Part shown: piece by piece, positions 1 through 6,773 of the stretch
Numbering within the stretch: position 1 is the first letter of the stretch
Layout: every line of letters begins with the position of its first letter
Assembly: GCA_002771615.1 (NCBI GenBank)
Contig: PCSD01000007.1
Location: 1 to 17,446, forward strand
From: Candidatus Falkowbacteria bacterium CG23_combo_of_CG06-09_8_20_14_all_49_15
GTDB lineage: Bacteria > Patescibacteriota > Patescibacteriia > Patescibacteriales > UM-FILTER-48-10
Reading direction: 5' to 3'
DNA length: 17,446 nucleotides
Notes under the pieces: model-generated
What the model saw: the letters and a program-made list of their open reading frames with translations, nothing else
What the model was told of the DNA's origin: nothing
The model's database searches: none
Position numbers and translations under genes: made by a program

Positions 1-17
1 CCCAGGGCGGCCCTGGG
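1..17. repeat. Short GC-rich inverted repeat at window edge
   Basis: A perfect 7-bp stem (CCCAGGG / CCCTGGG) with a 3-base loop opens the window. It could be the hairpin of a terminator for a gene lying outside the window, but the bases after it (ATTTCGAAAA) are not a clear T tract on the + strand. The sequence before it is not visible, so a minus-strand role cannot be judged. Confidence 0.4.
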
Positions 18-100
18 ATTTCGAAAACCTTATGAAGTATTTAATCAACTAATTAACAATACTGTTGCGTTAAATTCTAGAAACTAAGTCATTATACTAT

Positions 101-736
101 ATGTTTTTAGTTGATTTTTTAATTAAAGAAGGGTATTTATCCACAGCTTCGATTATCGCCGCTTTCCGTCAAATTAAACGCCGTGATTTCATTTTGCCTG
201 AATATTACGGCCGGGAAGAGGAAAATGTTCCTTTACCGATTGGTTTCGGCCAGACAGTTTCCCAGCCGATGACTGTGGCCTTTATGCTGGAAAAATTAAT
301 GCCCGTGGCCGGGGACAGGATCTTGGATGTCGGGAGCGGTTCCGGTTGGACAAGCGCCCTTTTGGCTGAGCTCATTGGTCTGTCCGGCCGAGTGTTCGCC
401 CTGGAAAGCAATCCCGAGCTTTTGCGCTTCGGCCGTGTCAACGCGGATAAATATAATTTTGTCAGCCGCGGACGGATAAAGTTTTTTCTTGGCGATGGCT
501 GGGAAGGATTGCCGGCCGCCGCACCTTATGATAAAATATTAGTATCCGCGGCCGCCGCGGTTTGGCCGGAAAAACTTCTCGCCCAACTCGCTGTTGGCGG
601 CCGGATCGTCGCCCCGCTCGGGCGGGCGGGGGACGTCCAGGAAATCGTGGTGATGGAAAAACTGGGAGACAAGCATTTTTCCACCGAACATTTTCCCGGT
701 TTTGTCTTCGTGCCTTTGACCAAGAGCAAAGTTTAA
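101..736 (+). CDS. pcm: Protein-L-isoaspartate O-methyltransferase
   Basis: A 211-residue cytoplasmic SAM-dependent methyltransferase of the PCMT family. It methylates L-isoaspartyl residues formed by ageing of Asp/Asn and so starts protein repair. Family marks seen: the N-terminal helix region (VDFLIKEGYL), the substrate-loop motif GQTVSQP at residues 50-56, and SAM motif I ILDVGSGSGW at residues 74-83, followed by an acidic residue (ALESN) that should hold the ribose. Length matches the usual 200-220 residues. The ATG at 101 gives the normal family N terminus. No Shine-Dalgarno site is visible; the upstream bases are AT-rich with TATACT at 93-98. It is first of a same-strand run: the next gene begins 20 bases after the stop. 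The family call is firm; which substrate proteins it repairs is unknown. Confidence 0.93.
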   Translation: MFLVDFLIKEGYLSTASIIAAFRQIKRRDFILPEYYGREEENVPLPIGFGQTVSQPMTVAFMLEKLMPVAGDRILDVGSGSGWTSALLAELIGLSGRVFALESNPELLRFGRVNADKYNFVSRGRIKFFLGDGWEGLPAAAPYDKILVSAAAAVWPEKLLAQLAVGGRIVAPLGRAGDVQEIVVMEKLGDKHFSTEHFPGFVFVPLTKSKV

Positions 737-756
737 TTTATTATTCAGATAAAATC

Positions 757-1797
757 ATGAAATTGGTAATTTTTGCCGGTGGCATCGGCACTCGCCTATG
801 GCCGCTGTCCAGAGAGAGCGCTCCCAAACAGTTTGATCGTCTGTTTTTCGGCCAGTCAACCCTGGAAATGGCTGTTTCTCGGGTTAGGTCGGTTTTTGGC
901 TGGGCGGATATTTTTATCCAAACCGTGCCGGCCTATGAAAAGATTGTCCGCGAACAGATACCGGATTTGCCGCTGGAAAATATTATTTTGGAACCGGCTC
1001 GCCGCAATCTTGGGCCGGCGGTTTGCTTGACCGGCTTGGAGTTAAAGAAAAAGGGGATAAGCGGCCCGCTCGCGATCCTGTGGGCTGATCACTTGATGGA
1101 CAGGCCGGCAGAATTCACCGCCGCTTTGCTGGCCGGCGAAGAATTGATCCAAAAAAAACCGGATCGTTTCGTTTTTCTCGCGGAAAAGCCCCGTTTTGCC
1201 AACAATAATCTGGGTTGGGTCACTTGCGGCCCCCGGATTGGGAATAATGGGCATTTTGATTTTTTCCGTTTTGCCGGCTGGCACTATAAGCCGACACCGG
1301 AAAAGTGTTCGGCGCTGTTAGCGGGCGGCGATAGTTTTTGGAATCCTGGTTATTTTATTACAGATCTTGATTTTTTGCTTGACGAGTACCGGCGTCTGGC
1401 GCCGGAAATTTATGAAAAAGTCAGCCAAAATGATTATGAGAACGCCTTGGCCATCCATTTTGATCGGGCCATTATTGAAAAAGTGGATTTGGACAGCGCG
1501 CTGGTAATTAAGACCGATATGGGCTGGAGCGATCCCGGTACCTTGTACGCCTTGAAAGAAGCGCTGGCGCCGGATCCGTCCGCGAACGTCGTTCAAGGCG
1601 AAGTTTTTACCTATGAAACCAAAGATTGTCTGATCCACAATCAGGAACAAGAAAAACTGGTGGCGGCGGTCGGTTTGGACGGATTGATAGTGGTGAACAC
1701 CAAGGACGCTTTGCTCGTGGCAGCCAAAGACCAGGTCGTGCTGATCACGGACATGCTGAAAAAAATGAAAGCTGAAGGGAAAGAAAAATATTCATAA
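757..1797 (+). CDS. manC: Mannose-1-phosphate guanylyltransferase
   Basis: A 346-residue nucleotidyltransferase that should make GDP-mannose from mannose-1-phosphate and GTP, for glycans or cell-surface polysaccharide. The N-terminal signature FAGGIGTRLWPLSRES followed by PKQF is the nucleotide-binding loop and pyrophosphorylase motif typical of ManC/GMPP. Further family marks are the central NPGYF segment and the C-terminal VVNTKDALLVA stretch. It is the short form without the ManA-type isomerase domain of longer bifunctional ManC proteins (about 470 residues). The open frame extends upstream to 562, but that part overlaps pcm in another frame and the signature begins right after the ATG at 757, so 757 is the start. 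No Shine-Dalgarno is seen; TAAAAT lies at 750-755. It sits between pcm and mltG, probably co-transcribed. Guanylyl rather than other nucleotidyl specificity is inferred from the motif. Confidence 0.9.
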   Translation: MKLVIFAGGIGTRLWPLSRESAPKQFDRLFFGQSTLEMAVSRVRSVFGWADIFIQTVPAYEKIVREQIPDLPLENIILEPARRNLGPAVCLTGLELKKKGISGPLAILWADHLMDRPAEFTAALLAGEELIQKKPDRFVFLAEKPRFANNNLGWVTCGPRIGNNGHFDFFRFAGWHYKPTPEKCSALLAGGDSFWNPGYFITDLDFLLDEYRRLAPEIYEKVSQNDYENALAIHFDRAIIEKVDLDSALVIKTDMGWSDPGTLYALKEALAPDPSANVVQGEVFTYETKDCLIHNQEQEKLVAAVGLDGLIVVNTKDALLVAAKDQVVLITDMLKKMKAEGKEKYS

Positions 1798-1819
1798 GCG
1801 CGTCTTGGACGCTTGTTTT
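1792..1819 (+). other. Weak imperfect hairpin between manC and mltG
   Basis: The 27-base gap after the manC stop holds an imperfect hairpin (AGCG-c-GTC, loop TTG, GAC-GCT) followed by a short TTGTTTT run. It resembles a weak terminator or processing site. The stem has only seven pairs and a bulge, so read-through into mltG is likely. Confidence 0.3.
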
Positions 1820-1824
1820 CGCCT

Positions 1825-2856
1825 ATGCGCCTAAAAAAAATCGCCTTTATTTTTATCCTTTTGCTTTTGGTTTTGGCCGGTTTTTATATTTATTACAACC
1901 GCCAGATCAATCGCCCGCCGAAAAATATCAGCGCGCGTGATTTTACGATTCAAGCGGGAGAAAATATCAACCAAATCGCCGCTCATTTGCAGTCCGCCGG
2001 GCTGATTAAATCCGTTTTTTTGTTTAAATTCTATGTCCGCCAAGTTGACGCGGCAAAACTTCTGAAAGCCGGAGACTACCATCTGTCCGCGCCTTTATCC
2101 TTGCGGGATCTGGTTGCCTTGCTCGCCGCCGGCGGCGAGGACAAGCGGGAAACGGAAATTCGTTTTTTGGAAGGCTGGCGGATTGACGATTACGCCGCTT
2201 ATTTGGCGGACAAAAAATTGCCCGCGGCCGCGGATTTCGCCGTTTTTGCCAAAACCCCCATATCCGAACGGCCGGAGCTCAGGGAAAAATATGATTTTTT
2301 GGCGGACGCGCCCGGCGCCGCCAGCCTGGAAGGTTATTTGTTTCCTGATACTTACAAAATTTTTCAGTCGGCCGGCGCCGTTGACCTCACTGTCAAAATG
2401 CTGGATAATTTTGGCCTGAAACTTGACGAAAAAATCCGGGCGGATATTGCTCGGCAGGGAAAAACTGTTTTTGCGATCATTACCATGGCTTCTCTTTTGG
2501 AGAAAGAAGTCCGGACCGAAGAGGATATGAAAATCGTTTCCGGCCTTTTTTGGCAAAGGATAAAAAACGGCCAAGCCCTGGAATCCTGCGCTACTTTGGC
2601 CTACGCCTTGGGTATAAATAAAAAGCAGTACACCTATGAAGACACGCGGATCAATTCGCCATATAACACCTATACGCATCAAGGTTTACCCCCTGGACCG
2701 GTTGCTAATCCCGGTCTGCGCGCGATTCGGGCGGCGGTCTATCCCATTGAAACCGAATACAATTATTTTTTGTCCCGTCCGGATACCGGGGAAACGGTTT
2801 TCAGCCAGACTTATGCCGAGCACAACCGGAATAAAGCCAAATATTTGAATCCTTGA
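1825..2856 (+). CDS. mltG: Endolytic murein transglycosylase MltG (YceG-like)
   Basis: A 343-residue membrane-anchored lytic transglycosylase that cuts nascent glycan strands and is thought to end strand elongation. Residues 5-24 form one N-terminal transmembrane anchor with a short cytoplasmic tail. A LysM-like subdomain follows (FTIQAGENINQIAAHL), then the catalytic YceG domain. The motif ASLLEKE holds the expected catalytic glutamate at about residue 226, and the downstream YNTYTHQGLPPGPVANPG segment is a strong family mark. Length is normal for the family. The open frame could begin at a TTG at 1813, but the ATG at 1825 gives the usual basic residues before the anchor. It ends the pcm-manC-mltG run and finishes with TGA. 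The family call is firm. Confidence 0.95.
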   Translation: MRLKKIAFIFILLLLVLAGFYIYYNRQINRPPKNISARDFTIQAGENINQIAAHLQSAGLIKSVFLFKFYVRQVDAAKLLKAGDYHLSAPLSLRDLVALLAAGGEDKRETEIRFLEGWRIDDYAAYLADKKLPAAADFAVFAKTPISERPELREKYDFLADAPGAASLEGYLFPDTYKIFQSAGAVDLTVKMLDNFGLKLDEKIRADIARQGKTVFAIITMASLLEKEVRTEEDMKIVSGLFWQRIKNGQALESCATLAYALGINKKQYTYEDTRINSPYNTYTHQGLPPGPVANPGLRAIRAAVYPIETEYNYFLSRPDTGETVFSQTYAEHNRNKAKYLNP

Positions 2857-2868
2857 GTTATGCCCATT

Positions 2869-2898
2869 TTGCCAAAGTTCTGTAAAATATGTTATGAT
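2869..2898 (+). promoter_or_regulatory. Sigma-70-type promoter before DUF3160-type gene
   Basis: TTGCCA at 2869-2874 and TATGAT at 2893-2898 are separated by 18 bases, a good match to the housekeeping promoter pattern. Transcription would start near 2905, giving an untranslated leader of about 110 bases that is very T-rich. The leader contains a tiny reading frame (ATG 2982 to TAG 3005) whose ATG context, AATTTATGTTT, is repeated at the real start. Confidence 0.6.
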
Positions 2899-3013
2899 AT
2901 AGATAATCTAATTCAGTAAATAAAATTTTTATTTTCTATTATTTCTCTTTATCGCTCTATTTTTTCTATTTTTTTGAATTTATGTTTAATTTTTTTTATC
3001 TTTAGTAAAATTT

Positions 3014-5404
3014 ATGTTTGAAGGCCAAGAGCAGAATGGCGCCAATCCTCATCCGCCCAAAACCAAAATTCCTCCCCATTACCAGCCGGCTACATATCGC
3101 CAGGCCCAGGGTTGGTTTAAAGATCTGAATGTTTGGATGATCTTTCTGGCCGTATTTTTAAGCGCGTTGATCGGCCTCTTTTTATTTATTTTCTTTTTTC
3201 GTCCACATTGGCTTTTTCCGCCGTCGCCCCCGATCCGCCAACCCCTTGAGGAGGCCACCAGCACCAGCGGCCATCTGGGCGGCCATATCGGCGGTGATTT
3301 GAACGGTGATTCAACGGTAAGTAACGGCACTAGCACCAAAATTCAAGCGGAAAATTTGGCCTTCGGCAGTTTTTACCAATCTTCGTCCTTACCCGCCGCC
3401 GTCAAGATCAAACCCCTGGCCTTGCCCTTGGACGCGAAAATTAACTTGGCTAATTATTACGAAAGCGCCCGCCAATTAAATCTTGATCCATATTTGGACG
3501 AGTTGAATAACAAAGGTTTTGTCGTGGTTGATAATCCTTTCCGGTCCGAAGGCAATGATTTTTTTTCCATCTTCAATTCTTTAAGCAAAAGGCAGCTGCC
3601 CTTTTTTCTGACCGCGGATTTTTTGACCTATTATTATTACACGCATTGGCAGGGGATTTTCCGGTCCGTGGAAGAAGATGTTTTTTTTGATTACATCTGG
3701 AATATCAGCCGGCAATTTTATCAGAACGCCGATCAGCGCTATCGCGCGCGATTATCCGCCGTCGGCGAGGTTAACGACCCGCTTTTGGAAGCGGAAAGGC
3801 GGGAAGCCGCTTTTTTCGCCGTTACCTTGGAACTGCTGAAGCCGGCCCGCGATCAAGTGGCGCCGGCCGGAACGAATCGTCCGGATAAATTCACGGACGC
3901 GGAAGCCGCTCGCTACGATTTTGCCCTGCCGATTTATTTGGCCGCGGATGTCCCCAAGGAAAAAGAAAACATCCTGGCCGGTCAAGGCGTAAAAAAATCG
4001 CCTGTTATGCTCTATGACCAGAATTACGCGGTTTTTGTCGTTCCGCCCGCCTATCAAAAAACTGCCCGCCTGCGTAATTATTACATGGCGGCTAAATGGT
4101 TTAATGTCCTTTATCCCTTGAATTATCGTTCTGAAACTTGCCCGGATTGCGCCTTGGACCAAAGCGACTGGCTGATCAGCTTCATTTCCGCCTGCTTGAT
4201 TGCCGAAGATTTCCAAAACGACCAGTCCTTAAAAAATGATTGGGCGAAAATTTATAAAGTCGTATCTTTTTTTTCCGGTTTGCGCCGCGATTTAACCTAT
4301 CTGCATTATATTGACGCCTTGAAATTGAATTTTGGCGAAGATTATGAAGTGAAAAAAGTTTTTTCCGGCCCCCGGACCGATGTTTTTAAAAGAGCGGAAA
4401 AAACCGCCGGCGCTTTGCGGGAATACAAATTTCTGACCATGGAAGGCGCGATTGACCGCGACGACCCCAAACAAGTGAAAAATATCGGGATGAGGCTCCT
4501 ACAGGAGAGGTATTGGCCGAACGATTACATTTTAAAACAGCTGGTTTATCCGGCAGTCGGGGAATTCCAGCCGCCGGCGGAAGATCCGGCCGCGGCTCGA
4601 CATTTGAAAACCGCTTGCACGATCTTGGTCAATCAGAAAAAAGATTTTTATCGTTGCCGCGGCTTCGGTCTGGATGTGATTAATCTGATTTACCCTTTGC
4701 CCGAGCATCCGGCCCTGGTCGCGAATACTTATTTTGCAAATTATCCTTCTCAAGCCGGGCGATTGACCGCGGAACTGGGCTTGTTTGACCGCTTCAGCTG
4801 GCACAGCAACATTTATTGGCAGACTTTGCATATCGGGCAAAAATATCTGCAGGCCGACTATCCTTTGCTGGCCGGTTCGGATATTTGGCGGGAAAAGAAA
4901 ATCCGGACCGTCTTGAGCTCTTGGACCGCCTTGCAATTACCGGCCGATACATTGAGCCGGCGCGTCCAGGAAGCAAGCAGTCTGGCCGGCATCAGGGAAG
5001 GTGATTTAAGTTTGATTGAACCGGAACCGGCGCTCGTGGCGGAATTTTTAGCCGACACCAAGATGCTCCATGAAATGCTGATGGCCCTGGCCGTGATCCA
5101 GGACGCGGACACAATTAGCCGAAAATTCAGGGAGTTGATCGGCGAATTGGAGGTTATGGCCGGAATTATTAACAAGGAAACAGCCGGCCAGGCTTTGGAT
5201 CCGGCGGACAAGAAATTTATCAGTGAGTTCGCGACCTCTTACACGGTTTCGCCGGCCAAAGAAAAAATTTTCACTTACTATTATCCCAGCGGTCAATCAT
5301 TGGTTATGGCCATTGAAGGCGTTGATTTGCTGCTGACAGTTTATGAAACAGAAGGGAAAAAATATTTGGTATTCGGCCCCTTGTTTAAATTTAGCGAAAA
5401 TTAA
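3014..5404 (+). CDS. DUF3160-type membrane-anchored protein
   Basis: A 796-residue protein of unknown function that I recognise as DUF3160-like. It has a short proline-rich cytoplasmic tail, one transmembrane segment at about residues 41-63, a Ser/Thr/Gly-rich linker, then a large domain from about residue 130 to the end that should lie outside the membrane. Marks that suggest the family are the aromatic stretch FFLTADFLTYYYYTHW near residue 200 and the C-terminal region with paired helices and a final strand-rich part (FTYYYPSGQ). I can name no catalytic residues. It has its own promoter upstream and no Shine-Dalgarno site. The start at 3014 leaves the anchor intact. It may be a surface or cell-wall protein, inferred only from topology. 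The family call rests on recall, not a search. Confidence 0.75.
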   Translation: MFEGQEQNGANPHPPKTKIPPHYQPATYRQAQGWFKDLNVWMIFLAVFLSALIGLFLFIFFFRPHWLFPPSPPIRQPLEEATSTSGHLGGHIGGDLNGDSTVSNGTSTKIQAENLAFGSFYQSSSLPAAVKIKPLALPLDAKINLANYYESARQLNLDPYLDELNNKGFVVVDNPFRSEGNDFFSIFNSLSKRQLPFFLTADFLTYYYYTHWQGIFRSVEEDVFFDYIWNISRQFYQNADQRYRARLSAVGEVNDPLLEAERREAAFFAVTLELLKPARDQVAPAGTNRPDKFTDAEAARYDFALPIYLAADVPKEKENILAGQGVKKSPVMLYDQNYAVFVVPPAYQKTARLRNYYMAAKWFNVLYPLNYRSETCPDCALDQSDWLISFISACLIAEDFQNDQSLKNDWAKIYKVVSFFSGLRRDLTYLHYIDALKLNFGEDYEVKKVFSGPRTDVFKRAEKTAGALREYKFLTMEGAIDRDDPKQVKNIGMRLLQERYWPNDYILKQLVYPAVGEFQPPAEDPAAARHLKTACTILVNQKKDFYRCRGFGLDVINLIYPLPEHPALVANTYFANYPSQAGRLTAELGLFDRFSWHSNIYWQTLHIGQKYLQADYPLLAGSDIWREKKIRTVLSSWTALQLPADTLSRRVQEASSLAGIREGDLSLIEPEPALVAEFLADTKMLHEMLMALAVIQDADTISRKFRELIGELEVMAGIINKETAGQALDPADKKFISEFATSYTVSPAKEKIFTYYYPSGQSLVMAIEGVDLLLTVYETEGKKYLVFGPLFKFSEN

Positions 5405-5406
5405 AT

Positions 5407-5429
5407 AAAAAATTATATTTTAATTTTTT
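5407..5429 (+). terminator. AT-only hairpin after DUF3160-type gene
   Basis: A perfect 9-bp A/T stem (AAAAAATTA / TAATTTTTT) with a 5-base loop begins right after the stop codon and is followed by CCCTTTTT. It is a possible weak terminator; stems made only of A-U pairs are often poor terminators. Confidence 0.35.
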
Positions 5430-5439
5430 CCCTTTTTAC

Positions 5440-5467
5440 TTGACAAATCAAGGCAGTTTGTTAATAT
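5440..5467 (+). promoter_or_regulatory. Strong promoter of the rplJ-rplL operon
   Basis: A perfect -35 box TTGACA at 5440-5445 is followed after 16 bases by TAATAT at 5462-5467. Transcription should start near 5474, just before the L10-leader RNA motif. It is the best promoter match in the window, fitting a highly expressed ribosomal operon. Confidence 0.75.
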
Positions 5468-5478
5468 ATATTTTATAT

Positions 5479-5569
5479 TTGCCGAAGACCGCGGGCGAAA
5501 AAATAAGACCCGCCGAGGTAATAACAAGTACAAAGCTTGTTTTATATTTGCGGCAATAGCCGTTTTTTT
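5479..5569 (+). promoter_or_regulatory. Ribosomal protein L10 leader (autoregulatory RNA)
   Basis: The leader carries the two conserved blocks of the L10-leader family: CCGAAGAC at 5482-5489 and CCGAGGT at 5513-5519, flanking a GCGGG / CCCGC stem (5491-5495 with 5509-5513) and an A-rich loop. In other bacteria this element is bound by the L10(L12)4 complex to reduce expression of its own operon. Downstream lie a small hairpin (AACAAG / CTTGTT, 5523-5541) and an intrinsic terminator. TTGCCG at 5479-5484 can pair with CGGCAA at 5551-5556, which would block the terminator stem, so transcription attenuation is the likely mode. The motif identification is firm; the switching model is inference from base pairing. 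Confidence 0.85.
5550..5569 (+). terminator. Attenuator terminator in rplJ leader
   Basis: CGGC (5551-5554), loop AATA, GCCG (5559-5562), then seven T residues. It is a short but canonical intrinsic terminator about 110 bases before the rplJ start, in the right place to act as the attenuator of the L10 leader. Confidence 0.7.
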
Positions 5570-5606
5570 ATTGATGAATATTAACTTTCAGTCTAGAATC
5601 TAACAC

Positions 5607-5637
5607 AACATATTTGGCGCAAAGCGCCAGAAATGTT
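5607..5637 (+). promoter_or_regulatory. Second hairpin in rplJ leader
   Basis: A two-part hairpin: AACAT / ATGTT outer stem, a 3-by-3 internal loop, a TGGCGC / GCGCCA inner stem and an AAA loop. It lies after the attenuator and 45 bases before the rplJ ATG. It has no T tract, so it is not a terminator; it may affect mRNA stability or translation. Function is unknown. Confidence 0.5.
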
Positions 5638-5681
5638 AAATTATATCAATTGTAAGATTTTATAAATTTAGCTTGAATATT

Positions 5682-6224
5682 ATGCCCAAAAGCAAGAGCG
5701 CTAAAAAACAGACATTGGATAAATTGACTCAGAATCTGGACAAAGCGAAAGTCGTGATTTTCGCCCAATTCAACAAAATGACCGTATTGGAAAGCGAAAA
5801 GATCCGCAACGAACTGCGCGCTGAACAGGCGGAGATGCTGGTGGCGAAAAAAACCTTGATCAAGAAATCATTAGGCGAAGATGTTTTGAAAGAAGGGGCG
5901 GCGGCGGATTTCACCGGCCAGATAGCCGCGTTTTTCAGCTACGGCGATGAAGTATCAGCCGCTAAGATAATTGACCGTTTCCGCGCGGCCGGTCCGGAAA
6001 ATAAAGACAAGATCAATTTTTTGGGCGGTTTTCTGGACAAGCAATATTTATCCGCGGCCGCGGTCCAGGCCTTGGCCGGCCTGCCGTCAACATTGGAACT
6101 GCGGGCTCGGTTAGTCGGCTCATTGGCCGCGCCAATGTCCGGATTGGCCAATGTCTTGGCCGGCGTAACCAGGAATTTTCTTTATTGCCTGAACAACCTG
6201 AAAGAGAAAAAAGCCAACGGCTAA
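5682..6224 (+). CDS. rplJ: 50S ribosomal protein L10
   Basis: A 180-residue protein that forms the base of the ribosomal stalk: it binds 23S rRNA and L11 by its N-terminal domain and carries L7/L12 dimers on its C-terminal helix. The N-terminal part shows the usual pattern (LDKAKVVIFAQFNKMTV ... IRNELRAEQAEMLVAKKTLIKKSL), and the end is a helical L12-binding tail (NVLAGVTRNFLYCLNNLKEKK). Length is normal. The open frame could begin at a TTG at 5673, but the ATG at 5682 gives the standard start MPKSKSAKK. There is no Shine-Dalgarno site despite expected high expression. It is followed after 41 bases by rplL, as in nearly all bacteria, and is preceded by the L10 leader. Confidence 0.96.
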   Translation: MPKSKSAKKQTLDKLTQNLDKAKVVIFAQFNKMTVLESEKIRNELRAEQAEMLVAKKTLIKKSLGEDVLKEGAAADFTGQIAAFFSYGDEVSAAKIIDRFRAAGPENKDKINFLGGFLDKQYLSAAAVQALAGLPSTLELRARLVGSLAAPMSGLANVLAGVTRNFLYCLNNLKEKKANG

Positions 6225-6265
6225 AGGCTGATAATACTTATTATTTTTTATAATTAAAAAACTAT

Positions 6266-6703
6266 ATGACTGAAGAAGTAAAAAATGAGACCAACCAAAC
6301 AGAGTCAGGGGAAAATGTCGTCGTTCCGGCAAAATTTCAGGACCTCGTGTCCAAGATTGAAGCCTTGACCGTTTTGGATTTGGCCGAATTGGTGAAAATT
6401 TTAGAAAAGAAGTTCGGCGTCAGCGCGTCCGCGCCCGCCATGATGATGGCTGCTCCGGCGGCCGGCGCGCCGGCGGAAGCGGTGGAAGAAAAGGACAGTT
6501 TTGACATTGAATTGACCGAAGCCGGCGCTAACAAGATCGCCGTCATTAAAGCGATCCGGGAAGTGACGGAAATCGGCTTAAAAGACGCCAAGGATCTGGT
6601 GGATGGCGCGCCGAAAATCGTCAAGGAAGGCGTGAAAAAGGAAGACGCGGCCGCGATCAAGAAAAAATTGGAAGAGGCCGGCGGTAAAGTCACTTTGAAA
6701 TAA
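6266..6703 (+). CDS. rplL: 50S ribosomal protein L7/L12
   Basis: A 145-residue stalk protein that recruits translation factors to the ribosome. An N-terminal dimerisation helix region (KFQDLVSKIEALTVLDLAELVKILEKKFGV) is followed by an Ala/Pro/Met-rich hinge and the conserved C-terminal domain (FDIELTEAG, IAVIKAIREVT, GLKDAKDLVDGAPK), ending GGKVTLK. It is longer than the usual 120-130 residues because of about 20 extra acidic and polar residues at the N terminus (MTEEVKNETNQTESGEN). The ATG at 6266 is the first in frame; no later start is better supported. TATAAT at 6249-6254 lies just upstream without a clear -35 box. It is co-transcribed with rplJ and ends at a strong terminator. Confidence 0.96.
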   Translation: MTEEVKNETNQTESGENVVVPAKFQDLVSKIEALTVLDLAELVKILEKKFGVSASAPAMMMAAPAAGAPAEAVEEKDSFDIELTEAGANKIAVIKAIREVTEIGLKDAKDLVDGAPKIVKEGVKKEDAAAIKKKLEEAGGKVTLK

Positions 6704-6722
6704 CCCATTTTTTTCGGGTGAG

Positions 6723-6760
6723 AAAAAAACCGTTCAGCGCTTGGCCGGACGGTTTTTTTT
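6723..6760. terminator. Bidirectional terminator between convergent genes
   Basis: A run of seven A, then CCGT, a one-base bulge, C, a 12-base loop, G, ACGG, then eight T. Because the stem is flanked by A on one side and T on the other, it can end both the rplJ-rplL transcript (+) and the transcript of the opposing PP2C-like gene (-), whose stop is 13 bases away. Confidence 0.85.
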
Positions 6761-6773
6761 GTCGAAGAATTGA

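Noticed and set aside
562..756. Upstream extension of manC within pcm
   Set aside because: It overlaps pcm in another frame and encodes Arg/Pro-rich residues unlike the family; the nucleotide-binding signature begins directly after ATG 757.
2095..2682. 195-codon open frame on the minus strand inside mltG
   Set aside because: It is a mirror of a well-supported conserved gene, with Phe/Gly/Arg-rich composition typical of antisense frames.
3752..4216. 154-codon minus-strand open frame inside the DUF3160-type gene
   Set aside because: Antisense shadow of a long coding frame with no independent support.
6703..6719. ACCC / GGGT hairpin just after rplL as the terminator
   Set aside because: Only four pairs and no T tract after it; the longer A/T-flanked stem at 6723-6760 is the better terminator.
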